From assembly GCA_020722725.1 (NCBI GenBank), contig DYKG01000001.1:62001-126000 (forward strand): a stretch of DNA of 64,000 nt, written 5' to 3'. The notes below the pieces were generated by a model. The model searched no databases. It was not told the origin of the DNA and worked only from the letters and a program-made list of their open reading frames with translations. This stretch comes from Candidatus Methylomirabilis sp. (GTDB taxonomy: Bacteria > Muiribacteriota > Ozemobacteria > Ozemobacterales > Ozemobacteraceae). The stretch's first letter is position 1. Every line of letters starts with the position of its first letter. The translations under genes were made by a program, and so were the position numbers. Of the stretch, positions 1-7,923 are shown piece after piece.

Positions 1-1350
1 CTTGCCGGCGATGAATCGGGCGGCTTCCCGCCAGCCAAGAACCTGCTGTTCGCCGCTTGTCAGATTCTTGATGCTGATTTGCCGGCTGGCGGCCTCTGCC
101 GCGCCGAGAATGGCCACCCATCTTGCTCCCACTGATTCGGCGTAGGATATCTGTTTGCCGAGTTTGGGAGTTTCAGGGTAAATTTCGGTTTTGATGCCCT
201 GGTCGCGAAAAGCTTTTGCTGCTGCAACGACTTCGGGGTCAGCAACGTCGTCAAAATGGCAGAGCATCAGATCGGGGCCGGCAATCTTTTTGTTGAGCAG
301 TCCGCGTTCTTCAAGAATGAGAACCAGGCGCTCGAAACCGATTGAAAATCCTACGGCAGGCAGGTCTTTGCCCCTGAACATGCCGATCAGGCCATCGTAA
401 CGTCCACCACCACCGATGCTGCCGCTGAATTCGGGTGAGCGGATTTCGAAAATGGGGCCGGTGTAGTAACCAAGACCACGGGCCAGCGAGGTGTCGATGC
501 AATAGCGCCCGGCCGCTGCGGTCTGGTCCAGCAGACTGGTCAGAGACAGCAGTTCATCGATGAATGTCGCTGCTTCGGGAACTTCTTTGAGCAGGTTGCG
601 AAGCCTTTCGAGCTCCTGCTTTTCATCGAGATTTTCAGGTCTGATAATCAGGCCGAGCAATTTATCAACCTGTTGATCTTCGATGCCGCGTTCGTTAAGT
701 TCTTTTTTGACGCCGGCCACTTCAATTTTGTCGAGCTTATCGACGGCAACCAGCGTGGTGCTTTCTTTTTCAATCTCGATTCCGGCAGCTTTGATCAAAC
801 ATTTGAGCAGCTGACGATGGTTAAGATGAATTTTGAAATTGGTGAATCCGAGCTGGCAGAAAACTTCTGCCACCGCCGAACAGACTTCGGCTTCGGCAAT
901 CAGTGATTTGGTGCCGGTAATATCCACATCGCACTGTAAAAATTCGCGGAATCTGCCTTTGCCGGGGCGGTCAGCACGCCAGACCGGCTGAATCTGGCAG
1001 CGTTTGAAAAAGCGCGGCAGATCGGGATAATTGGCTATAACTCTTGCCAGGGGAACGGTCAGATCATAACGCAGGCCAAGGTCACCAAGGTCTTTTTCTT
1101 CGACCTGGTCGTTTTCGAGGGCGCGGGCAAGCTTGTCGCGGCGGTGCAGAATTCTGAAAAGCAGCTGATCGCCTTCGTCGCCGTACTTTCCCAGCAGTGT
1201 AGACAGGTTTTCAATCGATGGGGTTTCAATCTGCACGAAACCATATTTTTCATAAACCTGGGCGATGGTGGCGGCGACAAATTTGCGATGTGCCAGCTCT
1301 TCCGGCATGAAATCGCGCATTCCACTCGGCGGCCTGGTTGAAATAGCCAT
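1..1350 (-). CDS. hisS: Histidyl-tRNA synthetase (3' end cut by window)
   Basis: Charges tRNA-His with histidine in the cytoplasm; class II aminoacyl-tRNA synthetase. The reading frame begins MAISTRPPSGMRDFMPEE and stays open for 450 codons to the window edge. Visible family motifs are the motif-2 loop around GKGRFREFLQCDVD, the histidine-binding segment LARGLGYYTG, the glycine-rich SIGGGGRYDGL, motif 3 as SIGFERLVLILEE, and the C-terminal anticodon-binding domain reaching LTSGEQQVLGWREAARF. Length is at the upper end for the family, so only a few C-terminal residues should be missing. The histidine A motif has Gly where RGLDYY is most common; this is a substitution, not a break. The start is supported by GAGGAAG 7 nt upstream. 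A 44-codon ORF ends 2 nt before this start and may be cotranscribed. Identification is very secure. Confidence 0.97.
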   Translation of the reverse strand, partial: MAISTRPPSGMRDFMPEELAHRKFVAATIAQVYEKYGFVQIETPSIENLSTLLGKYGDEGDQLLFRILHRRDKLARALENDQVEEKDLGDLGLRYDLTVPLARVIANYPDLPRFFKRCQIQPVWRADRPGKGRFREFLQCDVDITGTKSLIAEAEVCSAVAEVFCQLGFTNFKIHLNHRQLLKCLIKAAGIEIEKESTTLVAVDKLDKIEVAGVKKELNERGIEDQQVDKLLGLIIRPENLDEKQELERLRNLLKEVPEAATFIDELLSLTSLLDQTAAAGRYCIDTSLARGLGYYTGPIFEIRSPEFSGSIGGGGRYDGLIGMFRGKDLPAVGFSIGFERLVLILEERGLLNKKIAGPDLMLCHFDDVADPEVVAAAKAFRDQGIKTEIYPETPKLGKQISYAESVGARWVAILGAAEAASRQISIKNLTSGEQQVLGWREAARFIAGK

Positions 1351-1352
1351 TA

Positions 1353-1487
1353 TTATCTTCCTCGGATTAGATGTGCTCCTTTACAACTTCTGAAGCCATT
1401 TGTTGATAACAGAGGCGCGGGCATCTTGTCAATGCTGCGATAAGAGCCATCGAGATCGATACTGAACTGGCCGGGGCTGGTATTCAT
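1353..1487 (-). CDS. Short ORF (44 aa) immediately upstream of hisS
   Basis: A 44-codon ORF starting MNTSPGQFSIDLDGSYRS has a good AGGAGA ribosome-binding site and stops 2 nt before the hisS ATG. I recognise no family. It contains one Cys and no run of His codons, so it is not a classical histidine attenuation leader. It could be a translationally coupled leader peptide, a small protein, or a chance ORF inside a long leader. Only the spacing and Shine-Dalgarno support it. Confidence 0.35.
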   Translation of the reverse strand: MNTSPGQFSIDLDGSYRSIDKMPAPLLSTNGFRSCKGAHLIRGR

Positions 1488-1546
1488 ATTTTTTCTCCTG
1501 ATTACAGTTGATAATACCAGTCACATTTGATTTATTCGCAAATACC

Positions 1547-1598
1547 ATTTAAAGCAAGCCGGCGCGGTGGCCGACCCCTGCAAATAAATTTCTGTGAC
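1547..1598 (-). repeat. R1 dispersed palindromic repeat, copy 1
   Basis: Read on the minus strand this contains TCACAGAAATTTATTTGCAG followed by GGGTCGGCCACCGCGCCGGC and ends GCTTTAAAT. It aligns along its whole length with the copy at 61168-61220. The core can fold as a GC-rich hairpin. It is intergenic, between hisS and the PP2C-like gene. Confidence 0.75.
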
Positions 1599-1687
1599 TC
1601 GCACAATTCTTATATCGGTAAATCGGCAGAGTTTTTCGAGAGGTAATACCGATCATTAAAATTTGTTCGTTTTATTTGTTGCACCGG

Positions 1688-1743
1688 GCGCTTCGACTCT
1701 GCTTCGCTGAAGCTGCGCAGCTCAGCGACCGTAAAAGACGGCT
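1688..1743 (+). repeat. R2 dispersed repeat, copy 1 (divergent)
   Basis: GCGCTTCGACTCTGCTTCGC, then GCAGCTCAGCGACCGTAAAAGACGG by position, resembles the other R2 copies (TTCGAC...GGCTCAG...GTAAAAGACGG). It touches the stop codon of the PP2C-like gene at 1742. Elements of the CATTGAGCTTGTCGAAATG type are widespread in bacterial intergenic DNA; the function here is unknown. Confidence 0.55.
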
Positions 1744-2545
1744 ATTTCAGGTTTTCTTCGGCCAGCTTTTTTAACTGGGCGAAAATAGAATTTTCTTTCA
1801 GGCTCAAATAGACTTTTCGCAGCAACCACAACCCGGTCATGCTGAAAATTGCGCCCAGAGAAGCAGGCAGCCATAGGGGAATGCTGAATTGCCGGTCGAA
1901 ATCAGTGAAAAGTTCTAATTCTTTGGGGCAGCCCAGGCTTCGGTCAGTTGATTCAATCTCGATCAGCAGCATAGTGCGGTCATCGCCGTCATAATCTCTT
2001 TCCAGTTCACTCCAGAAAAATTCCAGTTTTTCACCGACCGGTTCACGGCAAAGATCATGGGTCAGCCCGGCAAAATATTGATTTTTCAGAGCCAGGGCCA
2101 CCCCTTCGCTGCTTAGCATGAATGCTGCACTCGGCTCGACAGGCAGACTGACCAGACGAATGTTTGGTATTCGGTCGGCGATTTTTCCACAGAAGCGGGC
2201 AGCTGATTCTACCCGGCACGAACCGGACCACACCAGAGAAATTTGCTGCCGATGTATCCACAGTGCGGCAAAGCCTTTTATCGAGTCGATCAAGTGTGCG
2301 CCATTGCGCTTCTGCGTATCGGCAAAAGCCTCTGCCAATTTTTGCGGTGCTTCTTCAGCTGAAAAAACATGAGCGTTTTCCAGCACCAGGTCTGAAGAAA
2401 GTTGGAGCAGTTCTTTGGCGGCCAGTGCTCCTTCCGGCCCGGTGCCGTCGGCAATCATGGCCAGACCGCCCCTTTCATTGATTAGCCAGAAATCCTGATT
2501 GTGATCTCTGATTGCCCCGGTCGCAGTACGCAACTGGCATTTCAT
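1742..2545 (-). CDS. PP2C-family protein phosphatase-like protein with C-terminal membrane segment
   Basis: 267 aa. Features typical of PPM/PP2C metal-dependent Ser/Thr phosphatases are the N-terminal G-AIRDHNQDFW, then GGLAMIADGTGPEG (the usual DG metal motif) and, near residue 190, DYDGDDRTMLLIEIE, matching the terminal D-N/D-x-T motif. The middle of the domain is shortened and poorly conserved, so activity is uncertain although the main metal-binding Asp positions are present. A hydrophobic helix near residues 228-247 (PLWLPASLGAIFSMTGLWLL) suggests membrane tethering with the phosphatase domain in the cytoplasm. It starts 2 nt after the stop of the secretion ATPase gene, so the two are almost certainly cotranscribed. 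That context suggests dephosphorylation linked to the secretion or pilus machine, which is inference. Confidence 0.75.
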   Translation of the reverse strand: MKCQLRTATGAIRDHNQDFWLINERGGLAMIADGTGPEGALAAKELLQLSSDLVLENAHVFSAEEAPQKLAEAFADTQKRNGAHLIDSIKGFAALWIHRQQISLVWSGSCRVESAARFCGKIADRIPNIRLVSLPVEPSAAFMLSSEGVALALKNQYFAGLTHDLCREPVGEKLEFFWSELERDYDGDDRTMLLIEIESTDRSLGCPKELELFTDFDRQFSIPLWLPASLGAIFSMTGLWLLRKVYLSLKENSIFAQLKKLAEENLK

Positions 2546-2547
2546 GC

Positions 2548-5500
2548 TCAGATTCCTGCCGGGGCTTTGTGGTCAAGCAGTCGGTTGTGCCCGTTTACCA
2601 GCTGCTGAACTTTTTCTACCACATCAAGCAGACCTTTTGAGCGCAGACCTCCAACCAGCGAGTCAACAAACACCAGTTTGACCTTCGGGTGCATCGGCTC
2701 AACGTAGCCAGTGCTGCGGTCGTCGCCGAGAATCCAGTAGGTAAGACGGTCACAGTAGGGAACCCAGTGGGAAAAATCGCTGAAATCTGCATAAGCATTG
2801 AGCTTTGGAATAACGATCTGCGGCACGTATTCGATCTGGTTGGCGGCGTTGATGTAAATGCGCTCATTTTCTGGAACAATTGGTGCAATTTTCAGATTGG
2901 GCAGCGTCACTTTGAATCTTGCCTTGCCAAAATGATTCAGCGCGATTTTTTCGGCCATCGCTTCCCATTTCAAGTTGATGTCGCGAATTTCCTGGGAATA
3001 GGTGAATAGGGCTTTCTGAAATATTTCATTGCTCTTGAGCGCTTCAATGGCATTTTCCAGGGCAAGAAAATGGGAGTGATTGAACAGGGTGCCGAGCATG
3101 AAGCCCAGGCCATTATTGAGGAAATGTCGGCGCGAGATGTGCTGCGCCGCTTTGGCTTCTTCAATGTGCAGACGGTCACGAATCAGCCAGATGGTTGCCT
3201 GGCGAGCGGTTTCCAGGGCATCCGGCGCTTTCCACAGGTCTGACTGTTCGTTGAACTGCCATGGCTTGAATTTTTGCGGGTAAGCATTTTCGACAACCTG
3301 GTACAGGTTCTGGTTGAACAGGTCGAGCAGTTTTGACAGCCCATTCATGTGGAATTCCCTGATTGAAATACGTTTTGGAATATCTTCCACCGGAATGCCG
3401 AGTCGTTCTTCAATCAGCCAGCGGGTGGCTTTTTGCGCGGTGTCAAAGCGGTCTTCCTGGAACCAGATCAGTGGTTCTTCTTCGATGAACTGCCATTGCT
3501 TGAAGACATTTGGAAAAACGGTATTGACCAGTTTGTAGCAGGAGTCATCAAAAAGTTCGAGTAGTTTGCCAAGACCGTTATCCTTGAAAATGTGACGATT
3601 CATCATGGCGGGCAGATCACCCCGGCTGCAGCCAAGTTTCTCGGTCATCAGCCATTCAAGAGCTTCACGGGCACAGAAATTTTTGTCGTTGCTTTCAAGC
3701 CAGGGTTCAATTTCGCCAAACTGCCACGGACGATATTCGCCGGGCATAACCATTTCAATTAACCTGAAGCGCTTTTGCCCAACCCACAGCCATATCTGCT
3801 CTAATCCGGCATCAATCAATAGTTTCTCAGTGAAAAATTCAGGAAGCTCTTCAGGCTTTTGCACGCGTGGTTTGATTTTATCAATTAAAAGTTTAATTGA
3901 AATGGTTGCCCATTTTTCAGCAATTGTCTCATCGCTGAAAATGAATTCGGGCAACTGCCCTCCTTTATCCTGAATCATGCGAATAATTTCGGCTATGTCT
4001 GAATCCAGCATTTGTTCAGGATAAGAACCGAAGAATTTATAAAATCCTTCTTTGTCGCGTTTCAGAGACTGCATCTGCATAAGCTCTTTTACCTGAAGAA
4101 CCGGCAGATGAAGCTTTTCTGCCAGCTTTTCATTGCTGAAAAACATGTATTCTTTTTCGAGTGATGCAATGATGGCTTTTAAAATCGGGTTGTCAGGGTC
4201 GATGACCGGCGCCTGTCTTTGCGGTTGTTGCTTAATCGGCGAATCAGCCTGCGGCAGAGTGGTGCCCATGGCCGCAGATTGTGGCATCATCACCGGCAGG
4301 ATCATTCCTGCTTGAGCAGGCATTATTCCTGAAAAAGGAATTCGTTTTTCTTCTTCATCAGAAGGAGTTACATATACGACTTCTTCCAGTGTCGATTCAC
4401 CGACAAGGGCTCTTTCAATCGCCATTTCGCGCAGAGTTCGCATTCCTTCAAGGCGGGCGATGCGCTTGATTGCCATTTCGGTTCCGCCTTCCATAATTAC
4501 ATCTTTCATCGAGGAGGTCATGACCATGGTTTCGTAAACTCCGGTTCGGCCATAGGTGCCGGTCTGATTGCATTCTTTGCATCCGGTGCCTTTGTAGAAT
4601 TTATGTCCGATTACCTTGCCCGGGGTCAGGCCAAGGCGCTGAATGATGGTCTGGCTGGGCCTGTATTCGGCTTTGCAGCTGGGGCAGATGCGGTGCAGAA
4701 GTTTCTGGGCGACGACGACGCGAACTGCAGCGGTGACCAGATACGCGGGAACACCCATGTTGATCAGACGGTTAATACTTGCCGGGGCATTGTTTGTGTG
4801 CAGGGTTGAAAGAACCTTGTGCCCGGTAAGCGAGGCTCTGAACGCAATTTCAGCCGTTTCAAGATCGCGGATTTCGCCGACGAGGATGATGTCAGGGTCT
4901 TGTCTTAGGGCGGTTCGCAGGCCGCTGGCAAAGTTCAGACCAATTTTGTCATTGATCTGAACCTGGGTAATCCCGCTGATTCTGTATTCTACAGGGTTTT
5001 CAATGGTAAAAATATTGATTTCGGTGCTGTTGAAATATTTCAGCATTCCGAACAGGGTGGTTGTTTTACCCGCGCCCGTGGGACCGGTTACCAGAATGAG
5101 ACCGTAAGGTTCATCAAGAGCTGCTTTCAGCCTGGCAAGGTCGTCGTTGAAAAAGCCGAGATTATCGAGGTCGAATTTCGATTCGCGTTGCAGAATTCTC
5201 AGAACCGCCTTTTCGCCGAGCAGGCTGGGAACGGTGCTGACGCGGAAATCGATCTCCTTGTCCTGCATTTTGACTTTCAGGCGGCCGTCCTGTGGCAGGC
5301 GGCGCTCGGCAATATCGAGATGCGAAAGAATTTTTATGCGGCTGATCAGCGGTGGGAGAAGGCTGATCGGGCCGGTCATCGCATCGTGCAGTATGCCGTC
5401 AACGCGAAATCTGACTAGAAGTATTTCTTCTCTTGGTTCTACATGAATGTCAGAGGCGCGTTTTAAAATCGCCTGTTTAAAAATTGCATTTAAAAATTGA

Positions 5501-6045
5501 ACGACCGCGCCCTGCTCTGAGGTTTTGCGAACCACTTCAACGCCGGTATCGCCCGTTTCGCTGATTTCTTCTTTGCTGCCATCTCCGCTGATCGAAAAAC
5601 CTTCCCAGGAATAGAGCTGGCGAACTGCAAGCTCTATCTGATTTTTCGGAGCAATCAGGACTTCTAGTTTGCATTGGGTCAAAAAGGCAATCATGTCGGT
5701 TGCCATTATATCGAAAGGATCTGCCATGGCGACGGTCAGTCGATTGCCTTCACGCTTGATCGGAATCATTTTGTATTGCTTCGCCTGATATTCAGGTATA
5801 AGCGAAAGAATTTTGGCATCGACCTTGATATTGGTCAGATCGATGACAGAAACACCGAGAAACTCGGCCCAGAGGTCAAGAACCTGCTTCTCAGACATGA
5901 AACCAAGTCTGACAATAATATTTTCAAGCCTTTCAAGGGTCTGAGCCTGAATGTTTCTCGCTTTTTCAAGCTGATCTTCACTGAGCAGGCCTTTCTGCAG
6001 CATCAGGCTTTCAACTGTCTGTTTGGTTCCCTGAATGTTATTCAT
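2548..6045 (-). CDS. GspE/PilB-type secretion or pilus assembly ATPase with PWQF-repeat C-terminal extension
   Basis: 1165 aa, about twice the usual 550-600 of GspE/PilB. Residues 1-150 are an MshEN/T2SSE N-terminal domain. Residues 185-560 are the hexameric ATPase: Walker A GPTGAGKTTT at 321-330, Walker B region DPDIILVGEIRD, His-box segment GHKVLSTLHTNNA, and a zinc tetra-cysteine motif (Cys 454, 457, 489, 492). A Pro/Gln/Met-rich linker (560-615) follows. A helical, winged-helix-like stretch spans about 618-720. Three repeats of about 78 residues lie at 745-1000, each with P/KxWQF, WLI/M-x-x+LG/H and NGL-x-x-L/M-L. A unique 135-residue tail ends the protein. The ATPase should power type II secretion or type IV pilus assembly at the inner membrane. 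The repeats resemble a family I recall from hypothetical Firmicutes proteins, but I cannot name it. The start has GGAGGAA just upstream. It lies 17 nt after the BsuPI-domain gene and 2 nt before the PP2C gene. Confidence 0.9.
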   Translation of the reverse strand: MNNIQGTKQTVESLMLQKGLLSEDQLEKARNIQAQTLERLENIIVRLGFMSEKQVLDLWAEFLGVSVIDLTNIKVDAKILSLIPEYQAKQYKMIPIKREGNRLTVAMADPFDIMATDMIAFLTQCKLEVLIAPKNQIELAVRQLYSWEGFSISGDGSKEEISETGDTGVEVVRKTSEQGAVVQFLNAIFKQAILKRASDIHVEPREEILLVRFRVDGILHDAMTGPISLLPPLISRIKILSHLDIAERRLPQDGRLKVKMQDKEIDFRVSTVPSLLGEKAVLRILQRESKFDLDNLGFFNDDLARLKAALDEPYGLILVTGPTGAGKTTTLFGMLKYFNSTEINIFTIENPVEYRISGITQVQINDKIGLNFASGLRTALRQDPDIILVGEIRDLETAEIAFRASLTGHKVLSTLHTNNAPASINRLINMGVPAYLVTAAVRVVVAQKLLHRICPSCKAEYRPSQTIIQRLGLTPGKVIGHKFYKGTGCKECNQTGTYGRTGVYETMVMTSSMKDVIMEGGTEMAIKRIARLEGMRTLREMAIERALVGESTLEEVVYVTPSDEEEKRIPFSGIMPAQAGMILPVMMPQSAAMGTTLPQADSPIKQQPQRQAPVIDPDNPILKAIIASLEKEYMFFSNEKLAEKLHLPVLQVKELMQMQSLKRDKEGFYKFFGSYPEQMLDSDIAEIIRMIQDKGGQLPEFIFSDETIAEKWATISIKLLIDKIKPRVQKPEELPEFFTEKLLIDAGLEQIWLWVGQKRFRLIEMVMPGEYRPWQFGEIEPWLESNDKNFCAREALEWLMTEKLGCSRGDLPAMMNRHIFKDNGLGKLLELFDDSCYKLVNTVFPNVFKQWQFIEEEPLIWFQEDRFDTAQKATRWLIEERLGIPVEDIPKRISIREFHMNGLSKLLDLFNQNLYQVVENAYPQKFKPWQFNEQSDLWKAPDALETARQATIWLIRDRLHIEEAKAAQHISRRHFLNNGLGFMLGTLFNHSHFLALENAIEALKSNEIFQKALFTYSQEIRDINLKWEAMAEKIALNHFGKARFKVTLPNLKIAPIVPENERIYINAANQIEYVPQIVIPKLNAYADFSDFSHWVPYCDRLTYWILGDDRSTGYVEPMHPKVKLVFVDSLVGGLRSKGLLDVVEKVQQLVNGHNRLLDHKAPAGI

Positions 6046-6062
6046 TCTTTCCTCCGGTGCTT

Positions 6063-6815
6063 TTATTTGACCTCGATGCGGTATGAGCGGCGTTCAAGTG
6101 ACTCGCTGAATAATCTGGTGTCATGTCTTCCATAGAGATGAAAATTAACATGCCCGGTGCGCTTGGCTTTAAACACGATAGTCAGATCTTTGTCGCGTTT
6201 GATCAGTTCATGAACTGCTATACGGTTGTCGTTATACTCATAGGCAATCTGCCATTCGACTTCCTGCTTGCCTGAATAGCGCGGCACTACGATTTCAAAA
6301 AAGCTGTTGAGCTTGACTTCGATTACTTCAGTCTTTTTAATTTCATCAGGCAGAAGGCGAATCGAAAATGTATTGGTAACCAGGGGTCGGGGGCTGATCA
6401 TCGCCATTGCATAGATTTTGTAAACCCCCTGTGGAAGCGGCTGATTATTGCGGTCGCGTGACTGCCATGACATTTGAAAGGTCATGGGCTCTCCGCGTTT
6501 TAGCGGAATTGAATGGGGTGAATCAGCCCGGCTAAGCCCCTGCGACCAGCGATAAATCTGCAGGCCTTCGTGAAAAACCGCGTAATCCCAGTGCTGGCCG
6601 GTTGGGTAGTGAATCTGCACGGTTTTGTCGGTGCGATTGCGTATCTGAATTGTGAAAGTGGCCGTGTTGCCGGCAATGATTTCTGTTTTTTCGGGCCAGG
6701 CCTTAACTTCCAGGTCTGCCGGGTTGACGAATTCCCAGGGCCGCATCGCGGCTTGCAATGTGCCAGTTGCCAGTAACAGAAATATTATGAAAAGACCGGC
6801 GAATTTTTTTATCAT
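6063..6815 (-). CDS. Secreted protein with BsuPI-like domain and chagasin-like C-terminus
   Basis: 250 aa from MIKKFAGLFIIFLLLATGTLQA, a clear signal peptide. Residues about 30-145 match the BsuPI (intracellular proteinase inhibitor) Ig-like fold: N-R-T-D-K, then HYPTGQHWDYAVFHEG, IYRWSQGL and PLPQGVYKIYA follow the family's order. Residues about 160-250 form a second beta-rich unit ending HLYGRHDTRLFSES...YRIEVK, which recalls chagasin-type inhibitors (GxxxxxFxYxR), but this second assignment is weak. It likely acts in the periplasm or outside the cell. The longer upstream frame lacks a signal sequence, so this start is preferred. No Shine-Dalgarno is seen; TATCAT lies 6 nt before the ATG, suggesting a leaderless mRNA. 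First gene of the unit with the secretion ATPase and PP2C-like protein. Confidence 0.75.
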   Translation of the reverse strand: MIKKFAGLFIIFLLLATGTLQAAMRPWEFVNPADLEVKAWPEKTEIIAGNTATFTIQIRNRTDKTVQIHYPTGQHWDYAVFHEGLQIYRWSQGLSRADSPHSIPLKRGEPMTFQMSWQSRDRNNQPLPQGVYKIYAMAMISPRPLVTNTFSIRLLPDEIKKTEVIEVKLNSFFEIVVPRYSGKQEVEWQIAYEYNDNRIAVHELIKRDKDLTIVFKAKRTGHVNFHLYGRHDTRLFSESLERRSYRIEVK

Positions 6816-6821
6816 GCCAGA

Positions 6822-6850
6822 ATGATACAACACCCCAACCGGTGTGAAAA
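6822..6850 (-). promoter_or_regulatory. Possible promoter giving a leaderless transcript for the BsuPI-domain gene
   Basis: On the minus strand TTTTCA (6850-6845), 17-nt spacer, TATCAT (6827-6822), then 6 nt to the ATG at 6815. Four or five of six matches per hexamer. No Shine-Dalgarno lies in the interval. Confidence 0.35.
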
Positions 6851-6892
6851 GAAAATGCCAGAAATTTTGGTCAAGAATCTTGGAAAAAGTAT

Positions 6893-7726
6893 TCAGCGAC
6901 CTGCGTAGCAGTAGAGGCACCCATGTTTGCAGGTGTCGTAAGCCCCGATGTCTTTCGAAACAACGCACTGGCAACCAGGGCGCTGGCCTTTATGTTTTGG
7001 GAGTTTAACCGGGTACCCGGTGATTTTTTGCAGCCATTCAGGATTGATACAGCCGGTATTCGAAATGCCGGCCCGGGAAAATGCCTGATCGGTTTCGCAG
7101 CAGCTGCCGAGCTTTATGCCCTGAGCGCCTGCAGCAGCTTGCAGATTGCTGAGAAAACCGCCAAAATCAGGCAGCGTTTCGGGGTGCTCATTGAAGCTGA
7201 TTGGAAGTTTTGCCAGGTTTCGCCTTGTTTTTCGGTAATAATCGATCAGGCTGATGATACAGCCATTCACCTTGCCGTTGAGTCTGGCTGCCAGTTGCGA
7301 AAATTTGCGCAGGTGCCAGGCAAAATCTGTAAAATTGGAAATTATGATCGGGTCATAACGCCAGATGATTTTTTCCGGGCCGATTGTTTGTGCGAGCATT
7401 TCAGCAGAAGCCACCGCTGCTTGCCAATCGGGAACCATTGGTTCGATCTCTTTCCCGTAACCGTTGATGGTCAGCATGAAACCGAAAGGAACTTTTTGTT
7501 TGAGAAGCAGTTCGATTGCCGGCCAGAAGGGGCTTGGGTTGCGGGTCCAGAATATAAAAGCGGTAACATGCTCGGGTTTGAGAGAGATTCTTGAAATCTG
7601 CCGGGGATTGAATGGGTTGGTAACTTCACAGAAACCGGCCTCATAGCTTTCGAGAAACCATTCTGTCTGAAAAGCGGGAATATCACAGCGCCTCGAAGCG
7701 CTTATCACGTTCTTTTCATTTGCCAT
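6893..7726 (-). CDS. DUF1848 family protein with C-terminal Cys cluster
   Basis: 277 aa. Begins MANEKNVISASRRCDIPAFQ, the characteristic opening of DUF1848 (I-S-A-S-R-R-x-D-I-P-A). It continues with NPFNPRQISRISL, FIFWTRNP, TINGYG-KEIEPMVP, KIIWRYDPI and the C-terminal QRPGCQCVVSKDIGAYDTC followed by KHGCLYCYA. The terminal C-x3-C-x2-C is like a radical-SAM or spore-photoproduct-lyase-type Fe-S ligand set, but the biochemical role of the family is not established. Length is normal. The longer frame upstream to 7834 gives no family similarity. TATAAT lies 6 nt before this ATG and no Shine-Dalgarno is present, which fits a leaderless transcript. It is read divergently from the secreted protein gene at 7924. 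Confidence 0.88.
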   Translation of the reverse strand: MANEKNVISASRRCDIPAFQTEWFLESYEAGFCEVTNPFNPRQISRISLKPEHVTAFIFWTRNPSPFWPAIELLLKQKVPFGFMLTINGYGKEIEPMVPDWQAAVASAEMLAQTIGPEKIIWRYDPIIISNFTDFAWHLRKFSQLAARLNGKVNGCIISLIDYYRKTRRNLAKLPISFNEHPETLPDFGGFLSNLQAAAGAQGIKLGSCCETDQAFSRAGISNTGCINPEWLQKITGYPVKLPKHKGQRPGCQCVVSKDIGAYDTCKHGCLYCYAGR

Positions 7727-7732
7727 GGCACA

Positions 7733-7762
7733 ATTATAAAGCCTTATCTCAATTGTGAGCAA
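7733..7762 (-). promoter_or_regulatory. Predicted promoter for DUF1848 gene (leaderless)
   Basis: Minus strand TTGCTC (7762-7757), 18-nt spacer, perfect TATAAT (7738-7733). The start codon is 6 nt downstream, where transcription would be expected to begin. Confidence 0.6.
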
Positions 7763-7833
7763 TTGCCAATTTTCAATGCCCTTTTGCATAGTGGTTTGCG
7801 AGAAAGACGGAATTTTGTTTCTGCAGCGTATCA

Positions 7834-7862
7834 TTGACAGGCGGGCGAATGATTCTTATAAT
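7834..7862 (+). promoter_or_regulatory. Consensus sigma-70 type promoter
   Basis: TTGACA at 7834-7839, exactly 17 nt, TATAAT at 7857-7862. Both hexamers and the spacer match consensus. It should drive the secreted protein gene at 7924 with a leader of about 54 nt. It lies back to back with the DUF1848 promoter. Confidence 0.85.
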
Positions 7863-7923
7863 TGGATGAAATTGTACACACCTGAATGGAAAAGCCTCTT
7901 AAAACGAGAGCGGAGGGAATAAT

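Noticed and set aside
6923-7594. 223-codon plus-strand ORF
   Set aside because: It lies entirely antisense to the DUF1848 gene, has no ribosome-binding site and no family similarity.
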